A stretch of 64,000 nucleotides of DNA, taken from positions 3,050,001-3,114,000 of the forward strand of contig CM054182.1 of assembly GCA_028829895.1 (NCBI GenBank). The letters run 5' to 3'. This document shows, piece after piece, positions 46,490 through 59,311 of this stretch. Under the pieces are notes generated by a model. The model did not search any database. It saw nothing but the letters and a program-made list of their open reading frames with translations, and was not told the DNA's origin. The translations under genes and the position numbers were made by a program. The first letter of the stretch is position 1. The number at the start of each line of letters is the position of its first letter. This DNA comes from Sinotaia quadrata. Taxonomy: Eukaryota; Mollusca; Gastropoda; Architaenioglossa; Viviparidae.

Positions 46490-46922
46490 TTCTTGCATTA
46501 ACCATGGTCATAGCAGTGTGTAATCAGTAAACCAAGAGATTCAGGTAAAACAAGGAAAGGCCACTTGTTCCCATTAGGCTAACGGCTGCCTTTTATGACT
46601 GGATTTCTTGCACACTCCATTTTCAAGGTGATTAGACAATAAAATTCTCTACAGCAGGTAAACTTTTGATCTTAGCCCATTGGCTGATCTCATTCCCGTA
46701 AATCAAAACCATTGGATAATATATAAAAAAAATACTCATTAGTTGGGACTGGCTTGGATTGCATCAGCAATTTCTAGCATATTTTCAACTCAAGTTATTC
46801 ACTGCAACTCTGACACTTACAAAAATACCATCATAAGGAGTGCCCAAGGTTGGTCCACTTTGACAATTTAACAATTTGTATAACAATTATATCTACAAAT
46901 GGGAATAGACAAATTTACTCTA
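46490..46922 (-). repeat. Interspersed repeat family, copy 2 (no tandem core)
   Basis: On the minus strand this follows the family from the aaatttgtctattcccattt end through tatgctagaaattgctgatg, ttacctgctgtagagaattt and the cctttccttgttttacctga end. Relative to the copies at 52.4 and 54.0 kb it lacks the several-hundred-bp internal segment carrying a tandem array. It passes directly from ttagcctaatgg to gaacaagtgg. Confidence 0.75.
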
Positions 46923-46939
46923 CAGTAGAGAGTGGTAAG

Positions 46940-47315
46940 AGCTCAAGTAGGGAGAGTGGTAAGAGCTCAGAGAGAGTATGGGCTCAAGAGTGACTATTCT
47001 CGAGTGGAGTAGTAAGGGTTCAAGTAGAGAGAGTGGTAAGTGCTCAGTTATGGAGAGTGGCAAGGGATCAATTATGGAGAGTGGTAAATGCTCATTTATG
47101 GAGAGTGGTAAGGAATCATGTAGGTAGACAGTGGTAAGTGCTCATTTATGGAGAGTGGTGGAATCATGTAGGTAGACAGTGGTAAGTGCTCATTTATGGA
47201 GAGTGGTGGAATCATGTAGGTAGACAGTGGTAAGTGCTCATTTATGGAGAGTAGTGGAATCATGTAGATAGACAGTGGTAAGTGCTCATGTAGAGGGTAC
47301 TACGGGCTTAAGGTA
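46940..47315. repeat. 48-bp minisatellite with degenerate leader
   Basis: Four units with gtaggtagacagtggtaagt, preceded by shorter degenerate gagagtggtaag units. Confidence 0.9.
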
Positions 47316-48150
47316 GACTCTAAAACATAGATCATCCAAGACAGTGAGCTGTGTATGCTGTGATGCTGCGTCTGGAAAAAATAAGAAAAAAAATAGAAAG
47401 TCTCCTACATATATTCTAAAATGTTAAAGGGCGAGGCAAAGTACGCCTTCATATGATGGTAATCGTAAAGGATGAGCCAGCTGGTTCTATGACATCTGAG
47501 CGGGCGACATTTTACAAACGACACTTAGTGGGCGACAAGTGGCGACTGTCAACTAGCTATTGACACATGCCTAGCAATAACTGGCGAACGGCAACTAGCT
47601 ATTGACACATGCCTAGCAATAACTGGCGAACGGCAAGTGACTTGTGCATAATACGATATACGACATTTTGCTAAACAAGAGAAAAAAACCTAAGTAATTA
47701 TCTAATTTATTCTACAGATGTAAGTTATGTGTAAGCCAGTTGTTGCTAGCTGGTTGTGTCTAGCCAGTTGTTGCTAGCCGGTTGTGTCTAGCCAGTTGTC
47801 GCAAACCACTTGTCGCCCGCCCACCTGTACCAAAGACTATTATTGAAAACTTCGTAAGTGAAAAATGTGCATTGTAGTTTGTTCTGTTTGCAATAGAAGA
47901 CATGCAGTTCAAGTGTTCCTTTCCTTTTTTCTTATTTATAACGGATTACTCCGTTAGTACAGTTAGTCCAAGGACGGACATTTCATGAAGGTGGTCAAAT
48001 CAGCTCACGTGATGCATGGGCCAGTCATGCCTCTAAGTGGGTGAATAAACAGCAACGAAAACATGGGAGAGCAGTACTTTTAGGAATTGCATTTAATGTT
48101 TATGAATAATTATATAAGAATCAGACACTGTACAAACCCGCTAGACTCAG
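47316..48150. repeat. Mostly unique interval with short duplications
   Basis: 47540-47640 has two copies of a 46-bp segment with ctattgacacatgcctagca. 47720-47810 has tagccagttgttgctagc-type repeats. No gene recognised. Confidence 0.6.
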
Positions 48151-48345
48151 TACTAAACCCTTTAGCGTTTACACAGAACAGATATTTACCGTTTAAAATA
48201 AGCAAGAAATTATGTCATTTTGACACATAAATAAAAGTAATAAACCCTTTATCGATCACATGGAACAGATGTTTAAAGTTTAAAATAAACAAGAAATTAT
48301 ATTTTACTCTTCCCATTTTGACACATATAAATAAAAGTAAAATAA
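48151..48345. repeat. ~85-90-bp imperfect duplication
   Basis: Two copies sharing aagcaagaaattat/aaacaagaaattat and ttttgacacataaataaaag. Confidence 0.8.
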
Positions 48346-48377
48346 AATAATTTGAATTTATAATTATCAAATACAAC

Positions 48378-48905
48378 TTAACATTCTGCCCTCTGTTGTT
48401 TAGTTGTGCTTGGGGTTGTGACTTGTGCGAGCGAGAGTGCTTGTTTGATGTCAATTAGCTCTGTTGTTAGAATCGAGTGAGCTTTGTTTAGTTTAATGTC
48501 AGTTAGCTCTGTTGTTAGAATCGAGTGAGCTTTGTTTAGTTTAATGTCAGTTAGCTCTGTTGTTAGAATCGAGTGAGCTTTGTTTAGTTTAATGTCAGTT
48601 AGCTCTGTTGTTAGAATCGAGTGAGCTTTGTTTAGTTTGTAGGTGTACGTTTTTGATAGGTTGTGTACGGCTGCTCCTGTTCCTAAATTTTGGGGCCATC
48701 TCTGTATATCTGATGGTGAATGGGATATAGATATGCTAAGTGCTCCAGAAATTTTGTTTGGTTGCGAGGGGGGGGGGTACTTTTTTTCTTGGGGGGGGGG
48801 GGGATTAGTGTAAAGTCTGTGTATGAAGGAGTAATTGTCCACTGAGGGGAGGGGGGGATTGGGTTCAGTCTTAAGTTTATTGTGTGTTTTTATCAGTAGT
48901 TTCAT
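48378..48905 (-). other. Unassigned 175-codon ORF with 16-residue repeats
   Basis: Minus-strand ORF containing four copies of a 48-bp unit (48447-48640; peptide KLNKAHSILTTELTDI). They are flanked by non-repeated sequence: N-terminal Pro-rich, containing SDIQRWPQNLGTGAAVHNLS, and C-terminal KQALSLAQVTTPSTTKQQ. Poly-G tracts in the + strand (about 48769-48777, 48793-48804) encode its poly-Pro runs. The unrepeated parts read like real protein. It could be a fragment of a gene or mobile element that suffered a minisatellite expansion. I do not recognise the family. Confidence 0.3.
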
Positions 48906-49489
48906 AAGTTGGCAGAAGGCATAAATCTAATCTATTTCTATTTATAGCTAAGACGAAATTCCGCTCTAGCCACAGAGTTGTCTTTCCGAAATGATTACTC
49001 TCGTGATTCAATGCATCAGACTGCAAGAGACGTGGAGGAAGGAATAATTAAGTCACGTGACCAATGCTCGTGCCCAGAACCTATCATATGTGTCCCGTCA
49101 TTCCTAACTTTTAAAAAATTTAAAACTAAATATTTTCTTTAAAAAATCATACTGAGCAGTCATTTTATTTATTTTGTCAAATTCAGATGATATGCATGAT
49201 AAGATTTACTCCTATGAACGGTGGAGGTTATCAGTATGCACTAAGCCTGATAATAGGCCTAAGAAAACAAGCCTAGGCTATACCATTTTAACAGAGCAGA
49301 ACGGATCTTCCAAGATTTCTTGGTTCGACGTGGTGTACAAACGATAACGGTCACTGCAACAACACCAGACAATAATACAGTATTCACGATCTGTATATAG
49401 AAAAACTCAAGTCTACCGTAACAACATGAGTGTGTGTATGTGTGCGTATGTGGGTGTGTGGGTGTGTGCGTGTCTATATATGCGTGCCT

Positions 49490-49494
<5 letters not shown>
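48906..49494. other. No recognisable gene
   Basis: AT-rich with a TG-rich lead-in near the right end. Confidence 0.4.

Positions 49495-49574
<80 letters not shown>
49495..49574. repeat. (TG)n microsatellite
   Basis: About 39 TG dinucleotides. Confidence 0.95.
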
Positions 49575-49579
<5 letters not shown>

Positions 49580-49924
49580 TGGAGATTATTATTAATCGAG
49601 TTTTGGCCATCGGAAACGTGACTACCGCATCTAACTGCACCGACGGAAAAACGTATGCGACATAAAGACAACGCTACGAGACAACTGGAATTATAGTTTT
49701 AGTTGTTCAGACGTGCCCCAGTCAGTCCTTTCTTTCGCCTTACTGACAGCGGTCCTAAATATTCTCTGCGCCATTTTTGACACTGCTGAGTAACAAGTTT
49801 GGCGGCCAAAAGACTTTGTATGATTTGTAAACAATAATGCCGTTCTCTTCCTGAAAGTCACATATTGACTTCGGCACTGAGATATGTATTGTTGCGCATT
49901 CAGTTGTGGGCTGAAGTCGCATAT
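49575..49924. other. No recognisable gene
   Basis: Unique sequence; no supported feature. Confidence 0.4.
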
Positions 49925-50240
49925 TGAAATGTGGGCTGTTGATGTAGATTAAGTTTAGGTAGTTGATGAGTATTGAGATGTAGGTAGTTGATGAACATTT
50001 AGTTTAGGTAGTTGATGTACATTGAGATGTAGGTAGTTGATGTACATTGAGATGTAGGTAGATGATATACATTGAGATGTAGGTAGTTGATGTACATTGA
50101 GATGTAGGTAGTTGATGTACATTGAGATGTAGGTAGTTGATGTACATGGAGGTGTAGGTAGTTGATGTACATTGAGATGTAGGTAGTTGATGTACATTGA
50201 GATGTAGGTAGTTGATGTACATGGAGGTGTAGGTACTTGA
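49925..50240. repeat. 25-bp minisatellite, about twelve copies
   Basis: The unit is tgtaggtagttgatgtacat plus tgaga, with variants. It reads as Leu/His/Gln/Thr-rich minus-strand ORFs that I reject as genes. Confidence 0.93.
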
Positions 50241-50489
50241 TGCGGAATTAAGGGTTTTAGATGACAACTTCTACGTTCACGTCCATGATAGTGCAAGAAG
50301 AGTTCTGTCTTAAGCTATTTCCAACAAAGTTGTTAATTCGAACAGTTGTTGTTCCAGTGCATTTCAGGTCGTCTGCGTTTTTGGTGATACAGTGCACACT
50401 TGTCAATGTCGCCCTATCCTTAAGACGACAACTATTCCATTAAGCTATGGCACTCCAGGTTCACCAACAGTGTGCTATCGTAATTGACA

Positions 50490-51095
50490 CATTCCTATGC
50501 TCACAAACCTTTCGAGTATACTAAAGAAATTGACATGCTCACAAGCCTTTCGAGTATACTAAAGAAATTGACATGCTCACAAGCCTTTCGAGTATACTAA
50601 AGAAATTGACATGCTCACAAGCCTTTCGAGTATACTAAAGAAATTGACATGCTCACAAGCCTTTCGAGTATACTAAAGAAATTGACATGCTCGTAAACTG
50701 TACCAGTGTTCTTTAAAAAGTTACATGCTCCTATGCTCAAACGTTTTACCAGTGAGCTGTAAAATGTAACGGGCCCCAATGCTCACAAGTTTACCAGTGT
50801 GCTGTAAAATTTAACGAGGTCCAATGCTCACAAGTTTTACCATTATGCTGTAAAATTTAACGGGCCCCAATGCTCACAAGCTTTACCAGTGTAATGTAAA
50901 CTCCAAAGGGCCCCAGTGCTCACAAGCTTTACCGGTGTATTGTAAAATTTAACGGGCCCAAATGCTCACAAGTTTGTTTACCAGTGTGGGGTAAAATTTA
51001 ACGGGCCCCAATATTAACAAGTTTGTTTACCAGTGTGGTGTAAAATTTAACGGGCCTTAATGCTCACAAGTTTGTTTACCAGTGTGGTATAAACA
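50490..51095. repeat. 38-bp array followed by a ~50-bp related array
   Basis: 50495-50690 has about five and a half near-perfect 38-bp units (gctcacaagcctttcgagta). 50700-51090 has about eight degenerate units with gtaaaatttaacgggcccca and gctcacaagttt. The shared atgctcacaag motif suggests a common origin. Confidence 0.9.
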
Positions 51096-51383
51096 TGTAC
51101 ATGCGAGCTCTAAAGTCTATTTAACTCTGTATCTTGGAAATAACACGCTGTGTACGAAGCCTGATTGATGCTATACTGAAGTAACAAACAATGAAAATAG
51201 AGGAAGATTGTTTGACAGTAATGAGCAGGTAACTGGAGCCTGGAAACAATAAACATATTGTATACCAGCAGAGATTATGTATAAATTCGATCAAGTTTGG
51301 AAGTAACTACCAAAGTATACAAGCCCATTCTTTGCTAAATAGATGTGGTCTTGCTTTCCATTTGAACAACGCTATTAAAGATA

Positions 51384-51390
<7 letters not shown>

Positions 51391-51432
<42 letters not shown>
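51391..51432. repeat. (CA)n microsatellite
   Basis: About 21 CA dinucleotides. Confidence 0.95.
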
Positions 51433-51434
<2 letters not shown>

Positions 51435-51574
51435 TGCATATGTTATATATATATATAAAAGCAACACCCAGACTAAAAATAAATATAAACAAATTCCAGT
51501 TTTCTATTATTATTTGTTCTCTTATACAGCTAGACAGATAAAATAATCTCATTTCAACCGTAAGGGGCTCGTGG

Positions 51575-51684
51575 CCATACCACTAGAGATATAACCAGTA
51601 TTTCAATGGTAACTGGGATCTGAACCAGTGCAAACACTGCACAATTAATAAAGCTGGGGCAGTTCTAAAGCTGAGCTACTAAGC
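51575..51684 (-). repeat. tRNA-like SINE head
   Basis: The minus strand from 51684 starts GCTTAGTAGCTCAGCTTTAG, with a box-A-like TAGCTCAG. Further on it has a T-arm: stem ACTGG / CCAGT around TTCAGATC, overlapping a box-B-like GGTTCAGATCC. The anticodon region is degenerate, so it is a pol III promoter-like tRNA-derived SINE remnant rather than a functional tRNA gene. Confidence 0.5.
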
Positions 51685-51717
<33 letters not shown>

Positions 51718-52430
51718 TTTGTGTGCGTACGTGCGTGCATACGCGAGTGAATAGGTAGGGCATTCCTTTCTTTCAAGGACTAAAAGTGTGCTGTAGAATA
51801 CTTAGAATACAACTCATCGAAGAATGAACTATTAACAAGCTCTGGGGGAATTCTTGTGGTTATTTAGAGATTGGGGAAAATCCAATCGCCAAAATTGTAG
51901 TTTGCTCTAATGAAGTGGTGAGCAAAGTGTCTGACTGACATAGCGCACGCGCAAAGGTCACTGGTGTAGTTTGTGCTATCTACTTTCACTTTTACATATA
52001 TATAAAGCACCTGCCGATATTGCCATGAAAATGGGGCTATAAGTAAATATATAGTGTGATGAGCGGTCTAACAGATTAGCTACCCAACCCCTAATCTACT
52101 TAATTCCGCCCATACAGGTCAGAGACATTAAGCGTTAATTAATTTATTTCTGCCTGCCTCTGAGCGTTACCGGTTCAGAATTCCTATCACTCCTTGCAAG
52201 TACAAACACTTCTTGACTGTATAGAAATTCTGGCCCACACACACTCTCCCTCAGCTCAGGGGTACACTTCCAAAAATATGCTATTGTCTGAACTCTCTAC
52301 ATCAGGAACTGTTGGAAAATTCCAGCGTTGATCTCAAATTATATGTTAGTTATGTATACACCAGCATTATCTTGTACATTTGTGTTTGTTGTGGAAAGTA
52401 TCTGCCACCATGTTAATTTGAATATGGGGT
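51685..52430. other. (TG)n followed by unassigned sequence
   Basis: (TG)n at 51684-51712. The rest has no credible ORF. Confidence 0.45.
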
Positions 52431-53510
52431 GAAGTAAATTTTCCTATCACTATTTCTAAACTTAATAATTACATATTTGTTCAGAATGTTAATGTGATGT
52501 GATCTTGGGCACTGCTTATGATGATATTTTTGGAGTAAACAACTCAAATAGAGAATATGCTAGAACTTGCTGATGAATCCAAACCAGTTCCAAGCAGATG
52601 AGTAGTTTTTCTGACTAATAGTCTCACACTTGTTTATAACAACTTCATTCACTGGGGATGGACCAAAAGTTATTTTGTTGAAGAAAGTTCTATATTCTAA
52701 TCACCTTGATTTTGACATAACTCGAGCCTGGTCATAAAGATGATCATTAACTTATGGTAACTAACAAAGAATGGACTTAGAGAAATATTTTGTACTTGTT
52801 AGCTGTTGATCCATGATTTGAATTGCAGAATGCATTATATAATTGAACTATTACTTCTATGTTCACTCATTTGATTACATTGTACATTATACTGGTGAAT
52901 TTGATTGATCTATATGTGTGTATTGGCCTAATGAATATTGCAGGATTTGACTGATCTATATTTCTTATGTTATGTGTGTATTGGCCTAATGAATATTGCA
53001 GGATTTGACTGATCTATATTTCTTATGTTATGTGTGTATTGGCCTAATGAATATTGCAGGATTTGACTGATCTATATTTCTTATGTTATGTGTGTATTGG
53101 CCTAATGAATATTGCAGGATTTGACTGATCTATATTTCTTATGTTATGTGTGTATTGGCCTAATGAATATTGCAGGATTTGACTGATCTATATTTCTTAT
53201 GTTATGTGTGTATTGGCCTAATGAATATTGCAGGATTTGACTGATCTATATTTCTTATGTTATGTGTGTATTGGCCTAATGAATATTGCAGGATTTGATT
53301 GATCTATATTTCTTATGTTATGTGTGTATTGGCCTAATGAATATTGCAGGATTTGTAATTTGAGAATGTGAGTAAGAGAGAAAAGGATTTAGCGAAAAAA
53401 TATGCCTGAAATTTAGCACTGCCTTAATTTGACTTTAGCAAAGAGGAGCGTGCCGTTCTTTGTTTTGTATCTGCTTTAGACTGCAGTGACTACTGTACTC
53501 TACTGGATCA
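52431..53510 (+). repeat. Interspersed repeat family, copy 3 with a 58-bp tandem core
   Basis: The left core (from gaagtaaattttcctatcac) and the right part (ttgactttagcaaagaggag, ttctttgttttgtatctgct) align to the copies at 54.0 and 46.5 kb. At 52890-53355 it contains about eight near-perfect 58-bp units with tgtattggcctaatgaatat. Confidence 0.75.
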
Positions 53511-53999
53511 TGCTGGTTTGTGTCCAGTGTTTCATTGAACTTATCAATAAACGTGTTGCTATAAATTGATTCATGTGAATTCCGTTCAAGACAATACAGC
53601 GAAAATTGAGGCTTGAGTTTGGTCTTGAGAATTCACAAAGATTATTTGAACATTCCTTGTTTTGTGCTTGAGTAGCACACAAAGATTCTAGAACATTCTA
53701 TGTGATATGCTTTGAGAGTGCATGCAAAGTTCTTGACGATTCTCCACAATGTGTTTTGTGAGTGCATCAAAGATTCTGGAACAGTTGTGTAATGTGGCTA
53801 GAAGGGGTACGTTGGACCATCACCTAAATAAGAAAGACAGTAACTTGCTGCAAACCATGTGATTGTGAACACATGCCAGCAACAGCTGCCATTCTTGAAA
53901 AGGTTCTGTACATTGATTATAGTTATCTCTCTGAAACTCCACTCTTGTCTCTATCATGATTTGTATGTATGAACCTGATTATATATGTATATTGTGGTA

Positions 54000-55085
54000 G
54001 AGAAAATTTGCTTATCCCTATTTCTAGACTTGATTGTTATATAAACTGTTAAATGTCAAATTGACCCAAACTTGGACACTGCTTGTGCTGCTATTTTTAA
54101 TTGTCAAATTGGAAGTAAGCAACTTAGGTAAAGAATGTGTAAGACTTGCTAAACCAGTTTTAGGTGGAGGAATATTTTTATTATCCAAATTATCTCAGTG
54201 GATTGAGATTAAAAAAATTTACCTGCTGTAGAGAATTCTATTTTCTAATCACTCTGAATTTGGAGTGGCAAGAAGTCCAGTCATGAAAGGTGGCTGTTAG
54301 CTTAATGGTGAATTAAGTGACTGATTGATAGACGTAGAAATATTACGTGTATTTTGCTTTTGATATGTTATAGTTGTGTTTTATGTAGAGATGCCTTATG
54401 TGAGTAGACTATTATTTCTAAAATTGTAAACTATGATGTTTATATATAGTTGTGTTTTATGTAGAGATGCCTTATGTGAGTACACTATTATTTCTAAAAT
54501 TGTAAACTATGATGTTTATATATAGTTGTGTTTTATGTAGAGATGCCTTATGTGAGTAGACTATTATTTCTAAAATTGTAAACTATAATGTTTATATATA
54601 GTTGTGTTTTATGTAGAGATGCCTTATGTGAGTAGACTATTATTTCTAAAATTGTAAACTATAATGTTTATATATAGTATGGTAAACACGTGATATTGTT
54701 TCTCGTGAATGCACTTATAAACTATTATGCAGTATTTATTATGCTGTGTGCGTGTTTTGTTCTAATATGTGTTGCAAGAACCTGTAAGTTGAGACTTGAA
54801 TGTAAGAGAGAATGGAGTTAAAGATGACTACACTAGAAACTTAGCATTTGTTCCCTGATTATATTTTAAAGGGAATAAGCAGCCTTTCCTTGTTTTATCT
54901 GAATCTCCTGATTTACTGATTATAAACTGCTATGACGTGAGAGGTACCTACCAGTGCACTCCATATGTTAATTTGACTGCTATGACGTGAGACGTATCTA
55001 CCAGTGCACTCCATATGTTAATTTGACTGCTATGACGTGAGACGTATCTACCAGTGCACTCCATATGTTAATTTGTCTGCTGTTG
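54000..55085 (+). repeat. Interspersed repeat family, copy 4 with a 76-bp tandem core
   Basis: Same left and right segments as the 52.4-kb copy, in the same orientation. At the corresponding internal position (54368-54680) it carries four units of an unrelated 76-bp repeat (tagagatgccttatgtgagt). Its right end (54930-55080) is a triplicated 51-bp unit with ctaccagtgcactccatatg. Confidence 0.75.
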
Positions 55086-56500
55086 CCTATGCTAGGATAA
55101 ACTGAATGAGTGTCTAGCGTTAATCAAACATTGTTGTGAAGTGATGTAAGTGTCAATGCTCTTTTGATTATATTCATTTGTTGTATATTTGATTGTTGAT
55201 TTAATAAATTTATTGTTAAATTTATTAACCTTCTCGCACATATACTAAAATTTATTTTGTATTAATAGTGGGGGGCTCGTTAAATATAAATAAAAGACGG
55301 ATTTCTATTACTCCTTTAGTAAGAAGTTTCCACTGACAGAAAACATTATGCGACAGTATAACGTCTATCTTATTAAAGAGTAGAGTTTTACGACACCCTT
55401 ATAATCCACCACATAAGAGACATTTGGTTGGTCTTGTGGGAGGATTATTAATAACTATGAATTAATATTCTCCATCACTTGTCATTAGCTATTTGTTATT
55501 AATTAATAAATAATAATCATAACGAGTGAAGGGTTCCAGAGGTGTTGGGATATCTTGATGTTCTCGTTTCCATCTAATTCCTCGCGCGTTCGCGTGAGAG
55601 TTTAGGGTGAGGTGGGAAGAAGGGTTGAGCGGGTGTTGCACACTAATGTCTTACCACTTCGATATACTATCGGAAAGGCGGCAGCAACATTCATTAAAAG
55701 TCCGAATTGTGCTTATGCATCCAAATGCCATTTTTAAAGTGCGCGTGACTGATTGTGCACGTGTTTTTACGTGTATGTTTATGCGTGTGTGTTTGTGAAT
55801 TAAGTTTGTATATGTGTACAAGTATGTACGTGCATTCTTTGTGTGTCATGTGTGTGTCAGTGTACAAAAGACTGAAATACGAGGCCTGCTATAGGGTGTG
55901 CCAAATTGGAAATATCGGGAAAATCCGGATTGAAAAAATATCAGTTCAGCTTTATTTTAGCTTAAGCACGTGTTCAGCACACTATTGTAGGTATTTCCGG
56001 AGGTACCGGCACCAAACATTTTGACTTCGTCACTCACACGGAACGGTACACACAACGACAAAACCTTCAAGTAACAGAAAATAAAATACAAGTAGAAAGA
56101 AAAAGTTAAGTAACTTAACTGCCTGCCTAAAGAGTGGACTGACTTAACATCAATAACTGAGGGGACACGAAAGAAAATCGAGAGCACAAGTGTCAGAAGA
56201 CAGTTTTGTGTCGTTCAAAGTTTGTTTTGGATCCCATCCCTGCCAGGCAAGTGGAGCTAGCTGGTTCTGACTGGACGCGTCGATTACGAAACGTTTTCAG
56301 TATCAGGCAGGGTCTGGGAAGGGGAGTAAACAAGGGCCACTCCTCTGCTGTTTACAGTGAGATTGCTTACGTCAGTAGCGGACTGATGAAACAGCGAATA
56401 ACGCCACAGGATTTCATTACCACCATTTCACTGACTTTGATGGCAGGGTGACCGGCCCTGAAGGTCCGACACTTCTTGCGTTAGTTTTTGTTTTAGTTTG
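55086..56500. other. No recognisable gene; upstream region of the receptor gene
   Basis: AT-rich to about 55550, TG-rich around 55740-55860, then rising GC content from about 56200. ORFs (55607-55798, 55755-56024, 56206-56451) have no domains. The GC-richer part may contain the promoter of the gene starting near 56.6 kb; I see no convincing TATA box. Confidence 0.45.
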
Positions 56501-56669
56501 ATTCATACCATTAATTAACTGGCCGATCTTTCTGACAGTGCTTGTCCGCTGACCTCAGCGACGCTCGTCGGTTTGGGCTGACTGGACACTCGCTGAGTTG
56601 GCCGTTTAACCGACACCCAAACGTGACGGTGTTTGTTGAACCGACACGCCACAAAGACAATTGCTAGCA

Positions 56670-56877
56670 ATGGCAGCGATCTTGACGTTTGTCTTGGCAT
56701 TTGTCTGGGTTGGTGCGTCAGGTGCGGTGGGCGTAACGTGGCCATGCTACATGGACGTATGCTACTCGGACTCTCTGCATTTCTGCTCCCAAGAGGAACA
56801 GCGCTGTAAGACCTGTACACGGGCCCACTGTCTCGAGCCAGAGCGTACACCACCGGACTGTGTCTCAGCCTGTCCTT
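56670..56877 (+). CDS. Receptor exon 1: signal peptide and cysteine-rich domain
   Basis: ATG at 56670 (G at -3 and +4), 69 codons plus one base, donor CCTT|GTAAGT with GT at 56878. Locally GC-richer than its flanks. The minus-strand ORF over the same bases is a shadow. Confidence 0.8.
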
Positions 56878-59249
56878 GTAAGTTTCAAACTCAGCTGATA
56901 TTGTGTTTGTTACTATTATTTTTTTTCCTGCGTAGCTTTGTGTTTTATGTTGGTTGGTTTTATTAGGTGTGCTTATTTTTGGTGCTGTTTTTACTCCTAT
57001 CTAAATTAAAATATATATCCCATCAAATGTGATTTGCTTATTATATCAGTTTTACTTCGATGTTCATGTCTGGAGTTCATTTCAGGAGTATTCAATGTTT
57101 TCTCTCTGCCACTTTCTGATGTTCATGACTGGTGTGCTTTGACTATTTCCATGATTGATGTTTTATTCCTGTTTCCTTTCCATCATATTGTGAGATTCCT
57201 AGTTGTCCAATTCATCACTGTCTGGTATTGCTGACTGTGTATTTTTACTACTTCCTACAGTGTGAAATAGTGGCCTGTTCCCCATGTCCTTTGAAATAGT
57301 TTTCTTTCCACGTGTCCATTGAAATACTGTGTTTTGTTTTTTCCCCGTGTCCATTGAAATATTGTGTGCTCTCTTGTGTAGTTTGTGTTCGTACTACATT
57401 TTTATTTTACGTGTGTGATTGAGCCTTAATTCCACAGTGTGCTCTTTTAATTGTTTATCCTGATTGAAGCTGTTTCACTCGGGCCTTATGCTTATTCTTG
57501 CTGCAATATTTTATAATTTCCTTACATTATGTAAATTAGGGTATAAATGAACAATGTAAACAACGACTAAAATCGCTTGTTTTCATTAAATACTATGATG
57601 TGCAGTATTGATGATATCTACGACCACCGGGCCAGATAAAACGGACACGTCGACCATCAGAAGTGCGAGCGACAGTTACTCAGAGAACCGACCAATGTCC
57701 GCACTTAGGAATGACGTGTCTATCGGAATCAGTGGAGGTAGATACTTAATATATAATTGGTTGGCATATAATTTATTAGGGTTTGTATGTAATGGTCTTC
57801 GTCTAGGGTATATGTGTGACAATCAGGGGAAGGCACTCATGAACATGAACATGAACATGAACATACTGCAAACGCTCATACACACAACTGCAGAATGTTT
57901 GACAATCAGGGGAAGACACTCAGATTTTCATGAACATACTGCGAACGCTCATACACACAACTGTAGAATATGTGTGACAATCAGGGGAAGGCACTGAAAC
58001 TCAGGGGATGGCACTCAGAGTTTCATGAACATACTGCAAACGATCATACACACAACTGTAGAATACGATTAAGAACGTAGCAGAAAACAAAAGTATTTAA
58101 TAAAATTCAAAATTCCCCTAATTTCACACAAGTACTTGGAATAGGGGACTCGCTTCTACTACCGATTTCTCTAACACATTTAACCCAAGAGCAAACTTTG
58201 AATTCCAGCAGTCACAAAGTAACCCACTAATAAATTATTAATTATAAAATTAAATGACAATTCCACGCAACTGTCAGAGAGAGACCGAAAGCAGATTTTT
58301 TTAAAAATTTAATTCTCAGAAAAGCACAGTTCTGTTGTAATTTGTAAATGTTAATTCAGAACTGTCAAAATTCAAATTATTCATGGAAAAATGTCAGTGT
58401 GGTCTATTAATAGTCTATCTACTGTGGTGGTGTCAAATAAGGAGTTTTCACACCCACAGTACATTTCGGGCAGTGGATTGTACTATCATGCACACACACA
58501 GTGGAACAACTCCAACAACACTCCCCGAAAACGGTCGGTCTTCTGACAGAGATAATTCTGTCTTATAAACACAGCAGTTTTTAGATGATGATGATGTACC
58601 AACGCTGGTCCCATCCCACAAGCTTATGTTCGAATTCTGCCATCTAGAACCCACCATGAATCAATCGATGCAGCTCTGGCCTGGGGAAGGTTGGTGACTG
58701 ATGACTTGCAGGGGTTCGCTTGACCAGGTCAAAACTGCACGCACCGTGCCATATACTGCAGCTGTCCTACTTTGAATGTGATGACAGCCATCCACGATGC
58801 CATATACTGCATGCTGTCATTCTTTTGATGAGATGACAGCCATCCACGATGCCATATACTGCAGCTGTCATTCTTTTGATGAGATGACAGCCAGCCACGA
58901 TGCCATATACTCCAGATGCCATACGTTAGATTAGATGACAGCCAGCCACGATGTCATATACTCCAACTGTCATACGTTAGATTAGATGACAGCCAGCCAC
59001 GATGTCATATACTCGAAGTCCATGAGTTAGATGAGATGACACAGCCGAATCAGGTGCTTGTGTACCTGCTGACAAATGGGAACTGTTTCTAGCAGTCCTA
59101 CAGGTGTTTTGAGCTTCACCTGATAAGTACCTAACATCTAACACTCTCTTTTTCTTTTCTTAATCAGTACCCGGCTATTAACTGAAAAAACAGAGAAGTT
59201 AGGGGGTGGGGTGGGAATCTTATTCTACAGTAAATGCTGATGAATACAC

Positions 59250-59311
<62 letters not shown>

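Noticed and set aside
51575..51684. Functional tRNA gene
   Set aside because: Only the box A-like, box B-like and T-arm parts are preserved; the anticodon arm and acceptor stem do not fold convincingly.
56515..56853. 112-codon minus-strand ORF
   Set aside because: Antisense to the receptor's first exon; the + strand has a signal peptide, patterned cysteines and a splice donor.
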